Origin: Mycobacterium sp. KBS0706
Lineage (GTDB): Bacteria > Pseudomonadota > Alphaproteobacteria > DSM-16000 > Inquilinaceae
Assembly (NCBI RefSeq): GCF_005938675.2
Contig: NZ_VCCH02000028.1
Location: forward strand, 24,932 to 88,931
Direction: 5' to 3'
Length of the DNA: 64,000 nt
The translations under genes and the position numbers were made by a program. Of this stretch, positions 33,340 through 41,685 are shown in pieces. The stretch's first letter is position 1; each line of letters starts with the position of its first letter. Below the pieces are notes generated by a model that ran no database searches, was not told where the DNA came from, and saw only the letters and a list, made by a program, of their open reading frames with translations.

Positions 33340-34045
33340 TGTCCCCGCGCAGGCTTCGGCCTCGCGTCTCGCCGAGATCCGCGCGGCCGTTCGGGCCCTG
33401 GATCCCGGCAGCGACCCGGATCTCCCATCGGTGCCGATCGGTGTGCCGGCAATCGATTGCCATCTCCCCTGGGGCGGCTTGGCCCTGCCGGGGCTGCACG
33501 AGATCGTGGGGATGCCGGCCGACGGCGCTGCGGTCGCGTTCATCGCCGTCCTGCTGGGGCGCCTCGGCCGCGGCCGAGCCGTGCTCTGGTCGAGCATCCG
33601 CCGGCCCGGGCTTTACGGCTACGGGCTGGCCGACCTCGGCGCGGATCCTGCCGGCCTCCTGCTGGCGCGCGGCCGCCGCCCCGAGGACGTGTTGTGGCAA
33701 CTGGAGGAAGGGCTGCGCAGCGGCGCCACGGCCGCCGTGGTCGGCGACGGTGTCGCGCCGGATCTGACCGCCAGCCGCCGGCTGCAGCTGGCGGCCGAGG
33801 CGGCACGATCGCCGGCTTTCATCCTGCTCCCTGCCGGCATGGCGGCGCCGCAGTCGGTGGCGGCGACCCGGTGGCGGGTCATGTCCCGGCCGAGCCCTCA
33901 GGGCCGGCCGGTCTGGTGTCTGGATCTGCAGCGGTGCCGAGGAGGTGCCCCTGCGCGATGGTGTGTGGAATGGGACGATGAGGCGGTGGCTCTCAGTCTG
34001 GCTGCCGAGATGGCCGACGGATCGCTGGCGACGGCAGCGGAGTGA
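33278..34045 (+). CDS. imuA: ImuA mutasome accessory protein
   Basis: Read from ATG 33278, the product is 255 residues. It resembles a degenerate RecA-like ATPase: 'PIGVPAIDCHLPWGGLALPG' and 'LHEIVGMPADGAAVAFIAVL', with no usable Walker A lysine, then 'RGRAVLWSSIRRPGLYGYGL' and 'SRRLQLAAEAARSPAFILLP'. ImuA interacts with RecA and ImuB to run inducible mutagenic translesion synthesis. Its gene order imuA-imuB-dnaE2 is the classical cassette. Confidence 0.85.
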   Translation: MTHDSGISGPPPEPSPGSTADVPAQASASRLAEIRAAVRALDPGSDPDLPSVPIGVPAIDCHLPWGGLALPGLHEIVGMPADGAAVAFIAVLLGRLGRGRAVLWSSIRRPGLYGYGLADLGADPAGLLLARGRRPEDVLWQLEEGLRSGATAAVVGDGVAPDLTASRRLQLAAEAARSPAFILLPAGMAAPQSVAATRWRVMSRPSPQGRPVWCLDLQRCRGGAPARWCVEWDDEAVALSLAAEMADGSLATAAE

Positions 34046-35459
34046 GGCGGCGCCGGGGCCGCTGGTGCTCTATGTCGAGGAGCACCAGGCGCTCCGGGTC
34101 CACGCGGTTGACGGCGCCGCGGCCGCCGAAGGCCTCGCCCCAGGCCAGCCGCTGGCCGATGCCCGAGCTCTTGTCCCGAATCTTCTCGCGGCGCCGGCAG
34201 ACCTGGCCGGCGACGCCGAGGATCTCGGCCGCCTCGTCGATTGGGCGCGGCGCTATTCGCCGCTCGTCGCCGGCGACGGCGCCGACGGCATCCTGGTCGA
34301 CCTGACCGGTGCCGCGCATCTTCAGGGCGGCGAGGAGGCGGTGCTGGGCGACATCGTGCAGCGCCTCGGCCGAGCTCGGCTCGAGGCGCGGGCTGCGATC
34401 GCCGATACCGCGGCACAGGCCTGGGCCTGGGCCTGCTTCGCCGGCGGAGGCGTCGTCGGCGTCGGCGCCGGCATCGGCACTTTCGCGCCGCTGCCCGTCG
34501 CGGCCCTTCGTCTGCCGCCGGCGCTGATCGAAGGCCTGCAGCAGCTGGGGCTTCGCCGGGTCGGGCATGTCTCCCCCCTGCCCCGCGCCCCGCTAGTCCG
34601 GCGGTTCGGCCGCGAGATCGTCGTGGCCCTGGACGCGCTGTCCGGCCGCCAGGCGACGCCGGCGACGTTCCAGGCCGAGGCGAGAACCTGGCGTGGTCGC
34701 GCCTCACTGGTCGAGCCGATCGGCACGGCCGAGGCGATCGAGACCGCGCTGCGCGCGCTCCTCGAATCTCTCTGCGCCGAGCTCGCCGTCGCGGGCCGCG
34801 GCGCGCGCATCCTCGAGCTCACCCTGTTCCGGGTCGACGCGACCAGCCAGCGCGTTGCGATCGGCACCAGCCGGCCGCTGGCGGACGCCACGGCCGTGTT
34901 GCGCCTCATCCGCGACCGGATCGCCGAGATCGACCCCGGATTCGGCATTGAGGCAATGTTGCTGGAGGCGGCTGAAACCGACCGGATCCTGCCGGCGCAG
35001 GCGGACCTCGCCGGCGGCCGCGACACCGGTGCCGATCTGGCCGACCTGATCGACCGGATCGAGATCCGCAGCGGGCCGGGCAGCGTTCGCCGTGTTCACC
35101 CGGCCGATCGCCACTGGCCGGAGGCGGCGGGGGTCGAGGTGCCGGCGTCATTGCCGCCGCCGGCGCCGGGCAGCTGGTCCCTTCCGGTGCCGCGCCCGGT
35201 CGTGCTGTTCGAGCGGCCGGAACCGATCGCGATCGAGACCCGCGGCTCGGCGATCGACGCCTTCAGCTGGCGAGGCCTCCGTCACCGGCTTCATCGTGTC
35301 GTTGGTCCCGAGCGGGTCGAGCCCGAATGGGGCTGGGACACGCCGGAGCGGACCCGCGACTACTACCGGGTCGAGGACGATGGCGGTCGCCGCTACTGGA
35401 TCTTCGTCACCGCCGGGGAGAATGCCCCCGCCTGGTTCCTCCACGGCCTGTTCGCATGA
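33978..35459 (+). CDS. imuB: ImuB, Y-family polymerase-like mutasome hub
   Basis: Read from ATG 33978 ('RRWLSVWLPRWPTDR' start, typical of ImuB), the product is 493 residues. It overlaps imuA by 68 bases. It has a Y-family architecture but the catalytic acidic residues of the palm are not evident ('LYVEEHQALRVHAVDGAAAA'), consistent with ImuB being an inactive polymerase that bridges DnaE2 and the clamp. The C-terminal region ends 'YWIFVTAGENAPAWFLHGLF'. Its stop overlaps the dnaE2 ATG (ATGA). Confidence 0.9.
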   Translation: MRRWLSVWLPRWPTDRWRRQRSEAAPGPLVLYVEEHQALRVHAVDGAAAAEGLAPGQPLADARALVPNLLAAPADLAGDAEDLGRLVDWARRYSPLVAGDGADGILVDLTGAAHLQGGEEAVLGDIVQRLGRARLEARAAIADTAAQAWAWACFAGGGVVGVGAGIGTFAPLPVAALRLPPALIEGLQQLGLRRVGHVSPLPRAPLVRRFGREIVVALDALSGRQATPATFQAEARTWRGRASLVEPIGTAEAIETALRALLESLCAELAVAGRGARILELTLFRVDATSQRVAIGTSRPLADATAVLRLIRDRIAEIDPGFGIEAMLLEAAETDRILPAQADLAGGRDTGADLADLIDRIEIRSGPGSVRRVHPADRHWPEAAGVEVPASLPPPAPGSWSLPVPRPVVLFERPEPIAIETRGSAIDAFSWRGLRHRLHRVVGPERVEPEWGWDTPERTRDYYRVEDDGGRRYWIFVTAGENAPAWFLHGLFA

Positions 35460-38400
35460 CCTATGCCGAGCTCCAGGTGACGACCAACTTCAGCTTCCTG
35501 TGCGGCGCATCGCATGCACACGAGTTGGCGGCCCAGGCGGCCGAGCTCGGCCATCGCGCCATCGCCGTCACCGACCGGAATACGCTCGCCGGCGCCGTGC
35601 GGCTCCACCAGGGCGCCAAACAGGCCGGGCTGCGGCCCGTCATCGGCGCACGGCTCGACTTCACGGATGCGCCCAGCGTCCTGGTCTATCCGACCGACCG
35701 GGCCGCCTATGGACGCCTGTCCCGGATGCTCACCACGGGCAAACGCCGGACCACCAAGGGGGAATGCTCCCTGCAGCTGGCCGACCTGGTGGAAAACGCC
35801 GAGGGCCTGCTGGCTGTCGCTCTGCAGCCCGATGGTCGACTCACCCGGGCTGCCGGCGAGCAGCAACTGCAGCACCTCGGTACGCTGCGCGCCACCTTCG
35901 GCGATCGTCTCTATCTCGGCGTCCAGAACCTGCTGCGCGGCGACGACGCCCGACGCCTGGCCTGGGCGGTCGACGCCGGCGCCCGCCTCGACATCCCGTT
36001 GGTGGCAACCAACGACGTCCACGCCCACGCGCGAGGCCGCCGCGCGCTGCAGGACGTCATGACCTGCATCCGCGAGCGGACCACCCTCCGGGCGGTCGGT
36101 CGCCGGCTGCACGCCAATGGAGAGAGATACCTCAAGGACGAGGCGGCGATGCGCGAGCTCTTCGCCGCCTGCCCGGAGGCGGTCGACCGCACGGCCGAGA
36201 TCGTCGAGCGCTGCCGCTTCGGCCTCGACTCGCTGCGCTACGAGTATCCGATCGACACCATTCCCGCGGGCAGGACGGCGCAGCAGCACCTGGTGCAGCT
36301 CACCTGGGAGGGGGCCGCCCGGATGTATCCGGACGGCGTGCCGGACAAGGTCCGCGGGATCCTCGAGCACGAGCTCGCGCTGGTCGACCAGCTCAGCTAC
36401 GCCCCCTACTTCCTCACCGTGCACGACATCGTCTCCTACGCCCGCGGCGAAGGGATTCTGTGCCAGGGCCGCGGCTCTGCCGCGAACTCGGCCGTGTGCT
36501 ATGTCCTCGGCATCACCGCGGTCGACCCGGCGCGCTCGGACATGCTGTTCGAGCGCTTTATCAGCCCGGAGAGGAAGGAGCCGCCAGACATCGACGTCGA
36601 TTTCGAGAACGAGAGGAGGGAGGAGGTCTACCAGTACATCTATCGCCGATACGGCCGCGAGCGGGCCGGCCTGGCCGCCACGGTTATCACCTACCGCAGC
36701 AAGAGCGCCATCCGCGATGTCGGAAAGGCGCTCGGCCTCTCCTCAGACACGATCGACAGGCTCGCCCGGTCAGCACCGGGTTGGGACCAGGAAATGACCG
36801 CCGCGCGGCTGCGCGATGCGGGCATCGATCCGCGGGATCGCACCGCCCGACGTGTCCTGGCGCTGGCCGGCCAGCTCTATGGCTTCCCGCGCCATCTCAG
36901 CCAGCATGTCGGCGGCTTCGTCATCACCAGGGGCCGGCTGGACGAGAGCGTGCCGATCGAGAACGCCGCGATGGAGGACCGGACCTGCATCGAATGGGAC
37001 AAGGACGATCTCGATGCCCTCGGGATGCTGAAGATCGACATCCTCGCGCTCGGCATGCTGACCTGCGTCCGCAAGGCCTTCGAGTTTCTCGAGGCACGAA
37101 CCGGCCACCCCTTCCGCTGGCACGACGTGCCGCCGGAGGACCCGGCCGTCTACGACATGCTGTGTCTGGCGGATAGCGTCGGCGTCTTCCAGGTGGAATC
37201 TCGGGCGCAGATGTCGATGCTGCCGCGGCTGAAGCCGAGATGCTTCTACGATCTGGTGATCGAGGTCGCGATCGTCCGGCCGGGGCCGATCCAGGGCGAC
37301 ATGGTTCACCCCTATCTCCGCCGGCGGCAGAACAAGGAGCCCGTGGCATTTCCGAAGGAGGAGCTGCGGCAGGTGCTGGGCAAGACGCTAGGCGTGCCGC
37401 TGTTTCAGGAGCAGGCGATGGCGATTGCGATAACTGCGGCTGGATTTTCGCCGGGCGAGGCCGACCAGCTGCGCCGGTCAATGTCGGCCTATCGCCGGAC
37501 CGGTCGGGTCGCTGAGTACCGCGATCGGATGGTCAGCGGCATGGTCGCCCGCGGCTACGACCAAGCCTTCGCCGAGCATTGTTTCAGCCAGATCGAGGGC
37601 TTCGGCGAGTACGGCTTCCCGGAATCGCACGCCGCCTCCTTCGCCTTGATCGTCTACGTCTCCGCATGGCTCAAGCGGCACCACCCGGCGATCTTCTGCG
37701 CCGCGATCCTCAACTCCCAGCCGATGGGCTTCTACGCGCCGGCGCAGCTGGTCCGGGACGCCCGCGAGCATGGTGTTGAAGTTCGCCCGGTCGACGTCAA
37801 CCATAGCGACTGGGATTGCGCGCTCGAAACCGGGCCACGCGGCCTCGCCGTGCGGCTCGGCATGCGCCAGGTCAAGGGAATGCGTGAGGTGGACGCGGCA
37901 CGGATCGCGGCCGCCCGCGGCGACGGCTACAACGAGCCGCGCGAGGTCTGGCGCCGAGCCGAGGTCACCGTGGCCACCCTGGAGCGCCTGGCCGAGGCTG
38001 ACGCCTGGCGCTCCATGGGTCTCGACCGCCGGAGCGCCCTATGGGCGATCCGCGGGCTCGGCGACGTGCCCCTGCCCCTCTTCGAGGCAGCTGACCGGAG
38101 CCGAAGGCCGGGCGACAACCGGCCGTCGGTCGAGTTTGCCGGCGAGCCGCAGGTCCTGCTGCCGGCGATGACGCTCGGCGAGGAGGTGGTGCGTGACTAC
38201 CAGTCGCTGCGCCTCTCCCTGAAGGCGCATCCGATGTCCCTCCTCCGCCGGCACGTCGCCGGCGACGGTATCCTCTCCACGGCCGAGATGCGCGCCGCCA
38301 AGGACGGCAGCTGGGTCGCCACCGCCGGCCTGGTGTTGATCCGCCAGCGCCCGGGCACGTCCAGTGGGGTGATTTTCGCCACGCTCGAGGACGAGACGGG

Positions 38401-38653
38401 CATCGCCAACATCATCGTCTGGCCGCAGGTTTACGAGCGGTATCGCCGCGCCGTTGTTGGCGGCCGCCTCCTCGAGGTGCGCGGCCGCCTGCAGAAGGAG
38501 GGGCTGGTCATCCACCTGATTGCCCGGCACGTCATTGACCGGTCGCCGCTGCTGCGCGAGCTGGGGCGGCTCGATGGACCGGAGGAGGTCGAGCCGCTGC
38601 TGACTGAACGCGAGGCGGTCGATGCGATGCCGGGATCGCGGGATTTTCGGTAG
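35456..38653 (+). CDS. dnaE2: Error-prone DNA polymerase DnaE2 (ImuC)
   Basis: The 1065-residue C-family polymerase has an N-terminal PHP domain ('VTTNFSFLCGASHAHELAA', 'GHRAIAVTDRN'), the polymerase core with 'GEGILCQGRGSAANSAVCY' and 'PPDIDVDFENERREEVYQYI' (catalytic Asp residues), the 'FGEYGFPESHAASFALIVY' region and a C-terminal OB domain ('SSGVIFATLEDETGIANIIV'). It lacks the clamp-binding and tau-binding tail of DnaE1. With ImuA and ImuB it carries out SOS-type mutagenic bypass. It starts at ATG 35456 overlapping imuB. Confidence 0.95.
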   Translation: MTYAELQVTTNFSFLCGASHAHELAAQAAELGHRAIAVTDRNTLAGAVRLHQGAKQAGLRPVIGARLDFTDAPSVLVYPTDRAAYGRLSRMLTTGKRRTTKGECSLQLADLVENAEGLLAVALQPDGRLTRAAGEQQLQHLGTLRATFGDRLYLGVQNLLRGDDARRLAWAVDAGARLDIPLVATNDVHAHARGRRALQDVMTCIRERTTLRAVGRRLHANGERYLKDEAAMRELFAACPEAVDRTAEIVERCRFGLDSLRYEYPIDTIPAGRTAQQHLVQLTWEGAARMYPDGVPDKVRGILEHELALVDQLSYAPYFLTVHDIVSYARGEGILCQGRGSAANSAVCYVLGITAVDPARSDMLFERFISPERKEPPDIDVDFENERREEVYQYIYRRYGRERAGLAATVITYRSKSAIRDVGKALGLSSDTIDRLARSAPGWDQEMTAARLRDAGIDPRDRTARRVLALAGQLYGFPRHLSQHVGGFVITRGRLDESVPIENAAMEDRTCIEWDKDDLDALGMLKIDILALGMLTCVRKAFEFLEARTGHPFRWHDVPPEDPAVYDMLCLADSVGVFQVESRAQMSMLPRLKPRCFYDLVIEVAIVRPGPIQGDMVHPYLRRRQNKEPVAFPKEELRQVLGKTLGVPLFQEQAMAIAITAAGFSPGEADQLRRSMSAYRRTGRVAEYRDRMVSGMVARGYDQAFAEHCFSQIEGFGEYGFPESHAASFALIVYVSAWLKRHHPAIFCAAILNSQPMGFYAPAQLVRDAREHGVEVRPVDVNHSDWDCALETGPRGLAVRLGMRQVKGMREVDAARIAAARGDGYNEPREVWRRAEVTVATLERLAEADAWRSMGLDRRSALWAIRGLGDVPLPLFEAADRSRRPGDNRPSVEFAGEPQVLLPAMTLGEEVVRDYQSLRLSLKAHPMSLLRRHVAGDGILSTAEMRAAKDGSWVATAGLVLIRQRPGTSSGVIFATLEDETGIANIIVWPQVYERYRRAVVGGRLLEVRGRLQKEGLVIHLIARHVIDRSPLLRELGRLDGPEEVEPLLTEREAVDAMPGSRDFR

Positions 38654-38731
38654 TGGGAGCAACGCGGCTCCCCACGGCCCTCACAAGGGCGCGCGCGTCC
38701 AGGGGTGGGTCCGGCCGATCAGCGTGCGAAA

Positions 38732-39460
38732 TCAGATCAGCGATGCCACCGCCGTGCGGCCACCGGCCAGGCGCTGGTATTCGGCATCGTATGCCGCCTG
38801 CAGCTCCTCACTGTCGCCCTTCGGACCGACCCGGGCGACGTGAAGCTGGTCGTCGGCCAATGGCAACTGCATCGCCACGGGATCTGCGGTCGTGAGCCAA
38901 GCCTGCCATTTGTCTGGGGTCAGGATCACCGGCATAGCCTTCTCGTGGATCGGCTTCACGATGCTGTTGGGCTCGGTGGTGAGGAACGAAAACAGCTTGT
39001 GTTCGCCCTCGATCCGATCGGCCTTGGTGCCACGGGCGCCCGTCCACGGGCGCCAGATGCCAGCGAAGCCGAAGAGTGGGCGCGGATTCGAGGACCCATC
39101 CTTCGCCGCAAACCAAGCCACCGGCTTCTTCTTCGTGACCGGATCTGGTTGGGGCATGTACTCGCTGAAGGAGGTGGCCGGCACGATCACACGCCACTCC
39201 GGCTTCAGCCAGCCCTTCCAATAGGAGCTCGAGAGATTGCGGACGTTGGTCACGTAGGACGGGTTTTGACCGACCGGGGGGAAGCCCCAGCGCATCATCT
39301 CAAGGCGCCGGCTGCCGTTTGCGCCGAGCCGCAGCACCGGTGCCGGGTAGTCCGGGAACACCGATGCCATGCCGGAAAAGTTGCCGAGGTCGATGTCCAG
39401 CGCGTCGGCCAGCCGGGCCAGCTCTTCCTGCGTGGTGTTCACGGCATACAGATTGCACAT
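38732..39460 (-). CDS. SRAP-domain abasic-site-crosslinking protein (YedK/HMCES)
   Basis: The 242-residue protein starts 'MCNLYAVNTTQEELARL', so removal of Met exposes the catalytic Cys. 'EMMRWGFPP', 'NVRNLSSSYWKGW' (Asn residues that hold the abasic sugar), 'RVIVPATSFSEY' (catalytic Glu) and 'PIHEKAMPVIL' (His) match the canonical SRAP active site. It would shield abasic sites in single-stranded DNA, such as those on transferred plasmid strands. It is convergent with dnaE2. The gene at 31266 is its cysteine-less counterpart. Confidence 0.9.
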   Translation of the reverse strand: MCNLYAVNTTQEELARLADALDIDLGNFSGMASVFPDYPAPVLRLGANGSRRLEMMRWGFPPVGQNPSYVTNVRNLSSSYWKGWLKPEWRVIVPATSFSEYMPQPDPVTKKKPVAWFAAKDGSSNPRPLFGFAGIWRPWTGARGTKADRIEGEHKLFSFLTTEPNSIVKPIHEKAMPVILTPDKWQAWLTTADPVAMQLPLADDQLHVARVGPKGDSEELQAAYDAEYQRLAGGRTAVASLI

Positions 39461-39595
39461 CGCGGCGGCTCCCCTTGGTCGGCAGCATTGTGCACAGTCC
39501 GGCTGGCTTGAGAAAGCCGCACCCGTCTCGCCCCTTGTCGATCGGCCCCGCCTGCCACAGACTCGGAATGAGCGAGTTCAGCGTTGGGGGTCACC

Positions 39596-40033
39596 ATGAA
39601 GACGCCGGTCGAAAGCCTGCGAGACGCCATCGACGACTACGCCAGCTATATCGAGGACACGTTCGGTCACGCCGAGGCGGTCCGTTCGGCGTGGCACGCG
39701 ATACTCCGACCGATCGACGCCCATGTGCAGGCCGCAGGCTTGGCTCCGGGATTCTTCGCCCGCCGCATCGAATTCGACCCATGCCCTGGCGAACGGGACG
39801 CCGACGATCAGCGAACCGTGGTCCGCCTTGAGCTGATTTCGCACGTCATCCCCGACGTGGTGATGCATCTCTCCACCGAGGACACGGACGCTGTTCCTCG
39901 CCTGGACATCCTGACAGCGATGCGGCGCGGTGTCGGCCTCCTCGATCGGGAATGGGACGAGCTGGAGCCGATCGTCGCGATCACTCGCTTCATCGACCGG
40001 CACAACGCCAGGGCGGCCACGGAGATGGCATAG
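39596..40033 (+). CDS. Hypothetical protein
   Basis: Read from ATG 39596 ('MKTPVESLRDAIDDYASYIE'); an in-frame start at 39584 would add four residues. The 145-residue acidic product contains 'YIEDTFGHAEAVRSAWHAIL' and 'RRIEFDPCPGERDADDQRTV'. No family is recognised. It is the first of two small genes before the LuxR-type regulator. Confidence 0.55.
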   Translation: MKTPVESLRDAIDDYASYIEDTFGHAEAVRSAWHAILRPIDAHVQAAGLAPGFFARRIEFDPCPGERDADDQRTVVRLELISHVIPDVVMHLSTEDTDAVPRLDILTAMRRGVGLLDREWDELEPIVAITRFIDRHNARAATEMA

Positions 40034-40060
40034 GCGAAGCCGAGGACCGAGGGCGAACCG

Positions 40061-40255
40061 ATGGAACGATGCTGCGTGCCGGGATGCGGAAAGTGGGCGC
40101 CCTTCGGTCATGACCCAGCCCAGGGACAGGGAAACGGGCCGAGTGGGTGGTATTGCCTGGATCACGATCCGGCAAAGGGACAGGGCACACCAGGGTTGCC
40201 ACCTGAGCAGAAACCGAAGCTGGGCCCCCCAGTGGCTCCTCGCAAGCTCATCTAG
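40061..40255 (+). CDS. Small Cys-rich protein, probable zinc ribbon
   Basis: The 64-residue product begins 'MERCCVPGCGKWAPFGHDP' and has a second cluster 'WYCLDHDP'. The C-x3-C and C-x2-H pairs could hold a zinc ion. The rest is Gly/Pro-rich. It is too small to assign; the cysteine pattern is the best evidence that it is real. Confidence 0.55.
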   Translation: MERCCVPGCGKWAPFGHDPAQGQGNGPSGWYCLDHDPAKGQGTPGLPPEQKPKLGPPVAPRKLI

Positions 40256-40380
40256 CGGTCTGAACCAGGCGGGAGGCAGGTCGCCCCCGCCGGCGTCGCC
40301 ACCGGCCTGCGCGCCCCGGCCGATCAGGTAGGTTGAGCCGGAATCAGGTGCCCGCGTGCCGGGCGGGCCAGTGTGTTCTG

Positions 40381-41193
40381 CTAGACCAGCCGTGCGGACG
40401 ACCTCGGGGCCGCCTTTGTCGCGTGCAGCTTGAAAGCGACCTCGGTCCGGTTCCGGGCCTGCAGCTTCCGCATGATGCTGCGCGTGTGCACCTTCACGGT
40501 GCTTTCACAGAGGTTCAGCTCATAGGCGATGATCTTGTTCGGTTTCCCGCGGGCGATGGCGTCGGCGACTGCAGCCTGCCGCTCCGTCAGGCCGAACGCG
40601 CTTTCCGCATCCGGTGCAGACTGCCGCTGAGCGCCGCCCGCGCCAAGGAACGCGCTGGCCGGCACAAACACGCCGCCGGCGATCGCAAGGGACAGCGCTC
40701 CGATCGCGACACTCAGGCTGACGCTGGTCGGAATATAACCACGCGCGCCATGGGACAGGATCTCGAGGACCTGGGAAGGATCCTCGCTGTCGCCCATCAC
40801 GATTACCGGGATCTGCGGATACTCCTGCGTCAGGCTTTGCAGATCTGCCGACAGACCCGTATCGTCGCTGCCGGTTCCACCGATCCCGATCAGAATGGCC
40901 GACGCGCTGTGCCGGTTCTCGTCGGACAGCCAGTCGCCGATCTCGGCATAGGCCCGGCTGCTGAAGCCTCCCTCTGCCGCCCCAAGGGCGGTCGTCAGCA
41001 GCTCCCTTCCAAGGGCACGGCGATCGACGATCGCGATCAATGAAGTGGCGGGACGATCGTCCGCAACGGCCTGAACGCACGAGCTGCCAGTTGACGTGAG
41101 ACCCCAAGCGCCTTCCGCCTCCGACCGAGGCGTCTGAACCATGGCCGAGGTGGGTTCACCCGCATCGCGATTTTCTTGCCTGTACGCAATCAT
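40381..41193 (-). CDS. LuxR-type regulator with degenerate receiver domain
   Basis: Read from ATG 41193 ('MIAYRQENRDAG'), the product is 270 residues. The C-terminal LuxR/FixJ helix-turn-helix is intact ('GLTERQAAVADAIARGKPNK', 'IIAYELNLCESTVKVHTRSI', 'MRKLQARNRTEVAFKL'). The N-terminal part has the receiver layout ('SLIAIVDRRALGRELL', 'VIVMGDSEDPSQVLEILSHG', 'ARGYIPTSVS'), but where the phosphoacceptor Asp should be it reads 'SAILIGIGG'. It is therefore probably phosphorylation-independent. No kinase is adjacent. Confidence 0.85.
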   Translation of the reverse strand: MIAYRQENRDAGEPTSAMVQTPRSEAEGAWGLTSTGSSCVQAVADDRPATSLIAIVDRRALGRELLTTALGAAEGGFSSRAYAEIGDWLSDENRHSASAILIGIGGTGSDDTGLSADLQSLTQEYPQIPVIVMGDSEDPSQVLEILSHGARGYIPTSVSLSVAIGALSLAIAGGVFVPASAFLGAGGAQRQSAPDAESAFGLTERQAAVADAIARGKPNKIIAYELNLCESTVKVHTRSIMRKLQARNRTEVAFKLHATKAAPRSSARLV

Positions 41194-41489
41194 AGCCCCT
41201 CCTGTTCCGGCAGGTGGCCTGCCATGACAAATGTTTTTCCTCATCTCCTCGGATCCGATCAGCACGGCCAGAGTCAACCAAAATGGCTCCGCAGCCGATC
41301 GACAATGCTCGACATTTTCCGAGCCACGTTTCCCCCGGTGGGATCTGCAATTACATCCAAATTAGTTCATAGCGGTCTATGTAGGAACTAAATGCCAAAC
41401 GAGGCGGCGCCGTCAAGCGCGATTCATAAAATTTTAGGATGAATCGATCGAAAGAGCATCCACCTTTCGGATCAATGGGCTACTCCCAG

Positions 41490-41583
41490 GAGCGCTGCCC
41501 GCCTGCTCGCCGTCCCCGGCTGATCACGTTAGCCGCTTTGTCCGGCGAAGGGTGCATTGGCGGCAATACCTTGAGGTGCCCCC
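41490..41583 (+). mobile_element. Tn3-family transposon end remnant (tnpA 3' end plus terminal repeat)
   Basis: Positions 41546-41583 match the reverse complement of the 38-bp terminal repeat at 46695-46732 at 29 of 38 positions, including CCTTGAGGT and a run of five C at the outer end. Inside it, GCTTTGTCCGGC (41535-41546) is shared with the tnpA end at 46 kb, and the translation 'ARRPRLITLAALSG' resembles the frame past the stop there ('ARRRRLIVLSLCPA'). Only this tip of the transposon is left. The 490-base gap from 41194 to 41685 holds nothing else recognisable. Confidence 0.6.
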
Positions 41584-41685
41584 ATCACCCAAGGCCACGG
41601 AAGCGGCCAGCAGCCCGTGCGCTCGGTAGGGTCTGAGACCCGGCCCGGTCCTGGGCTTCGCACGGATCCCGAGACGTGTCCGGGG

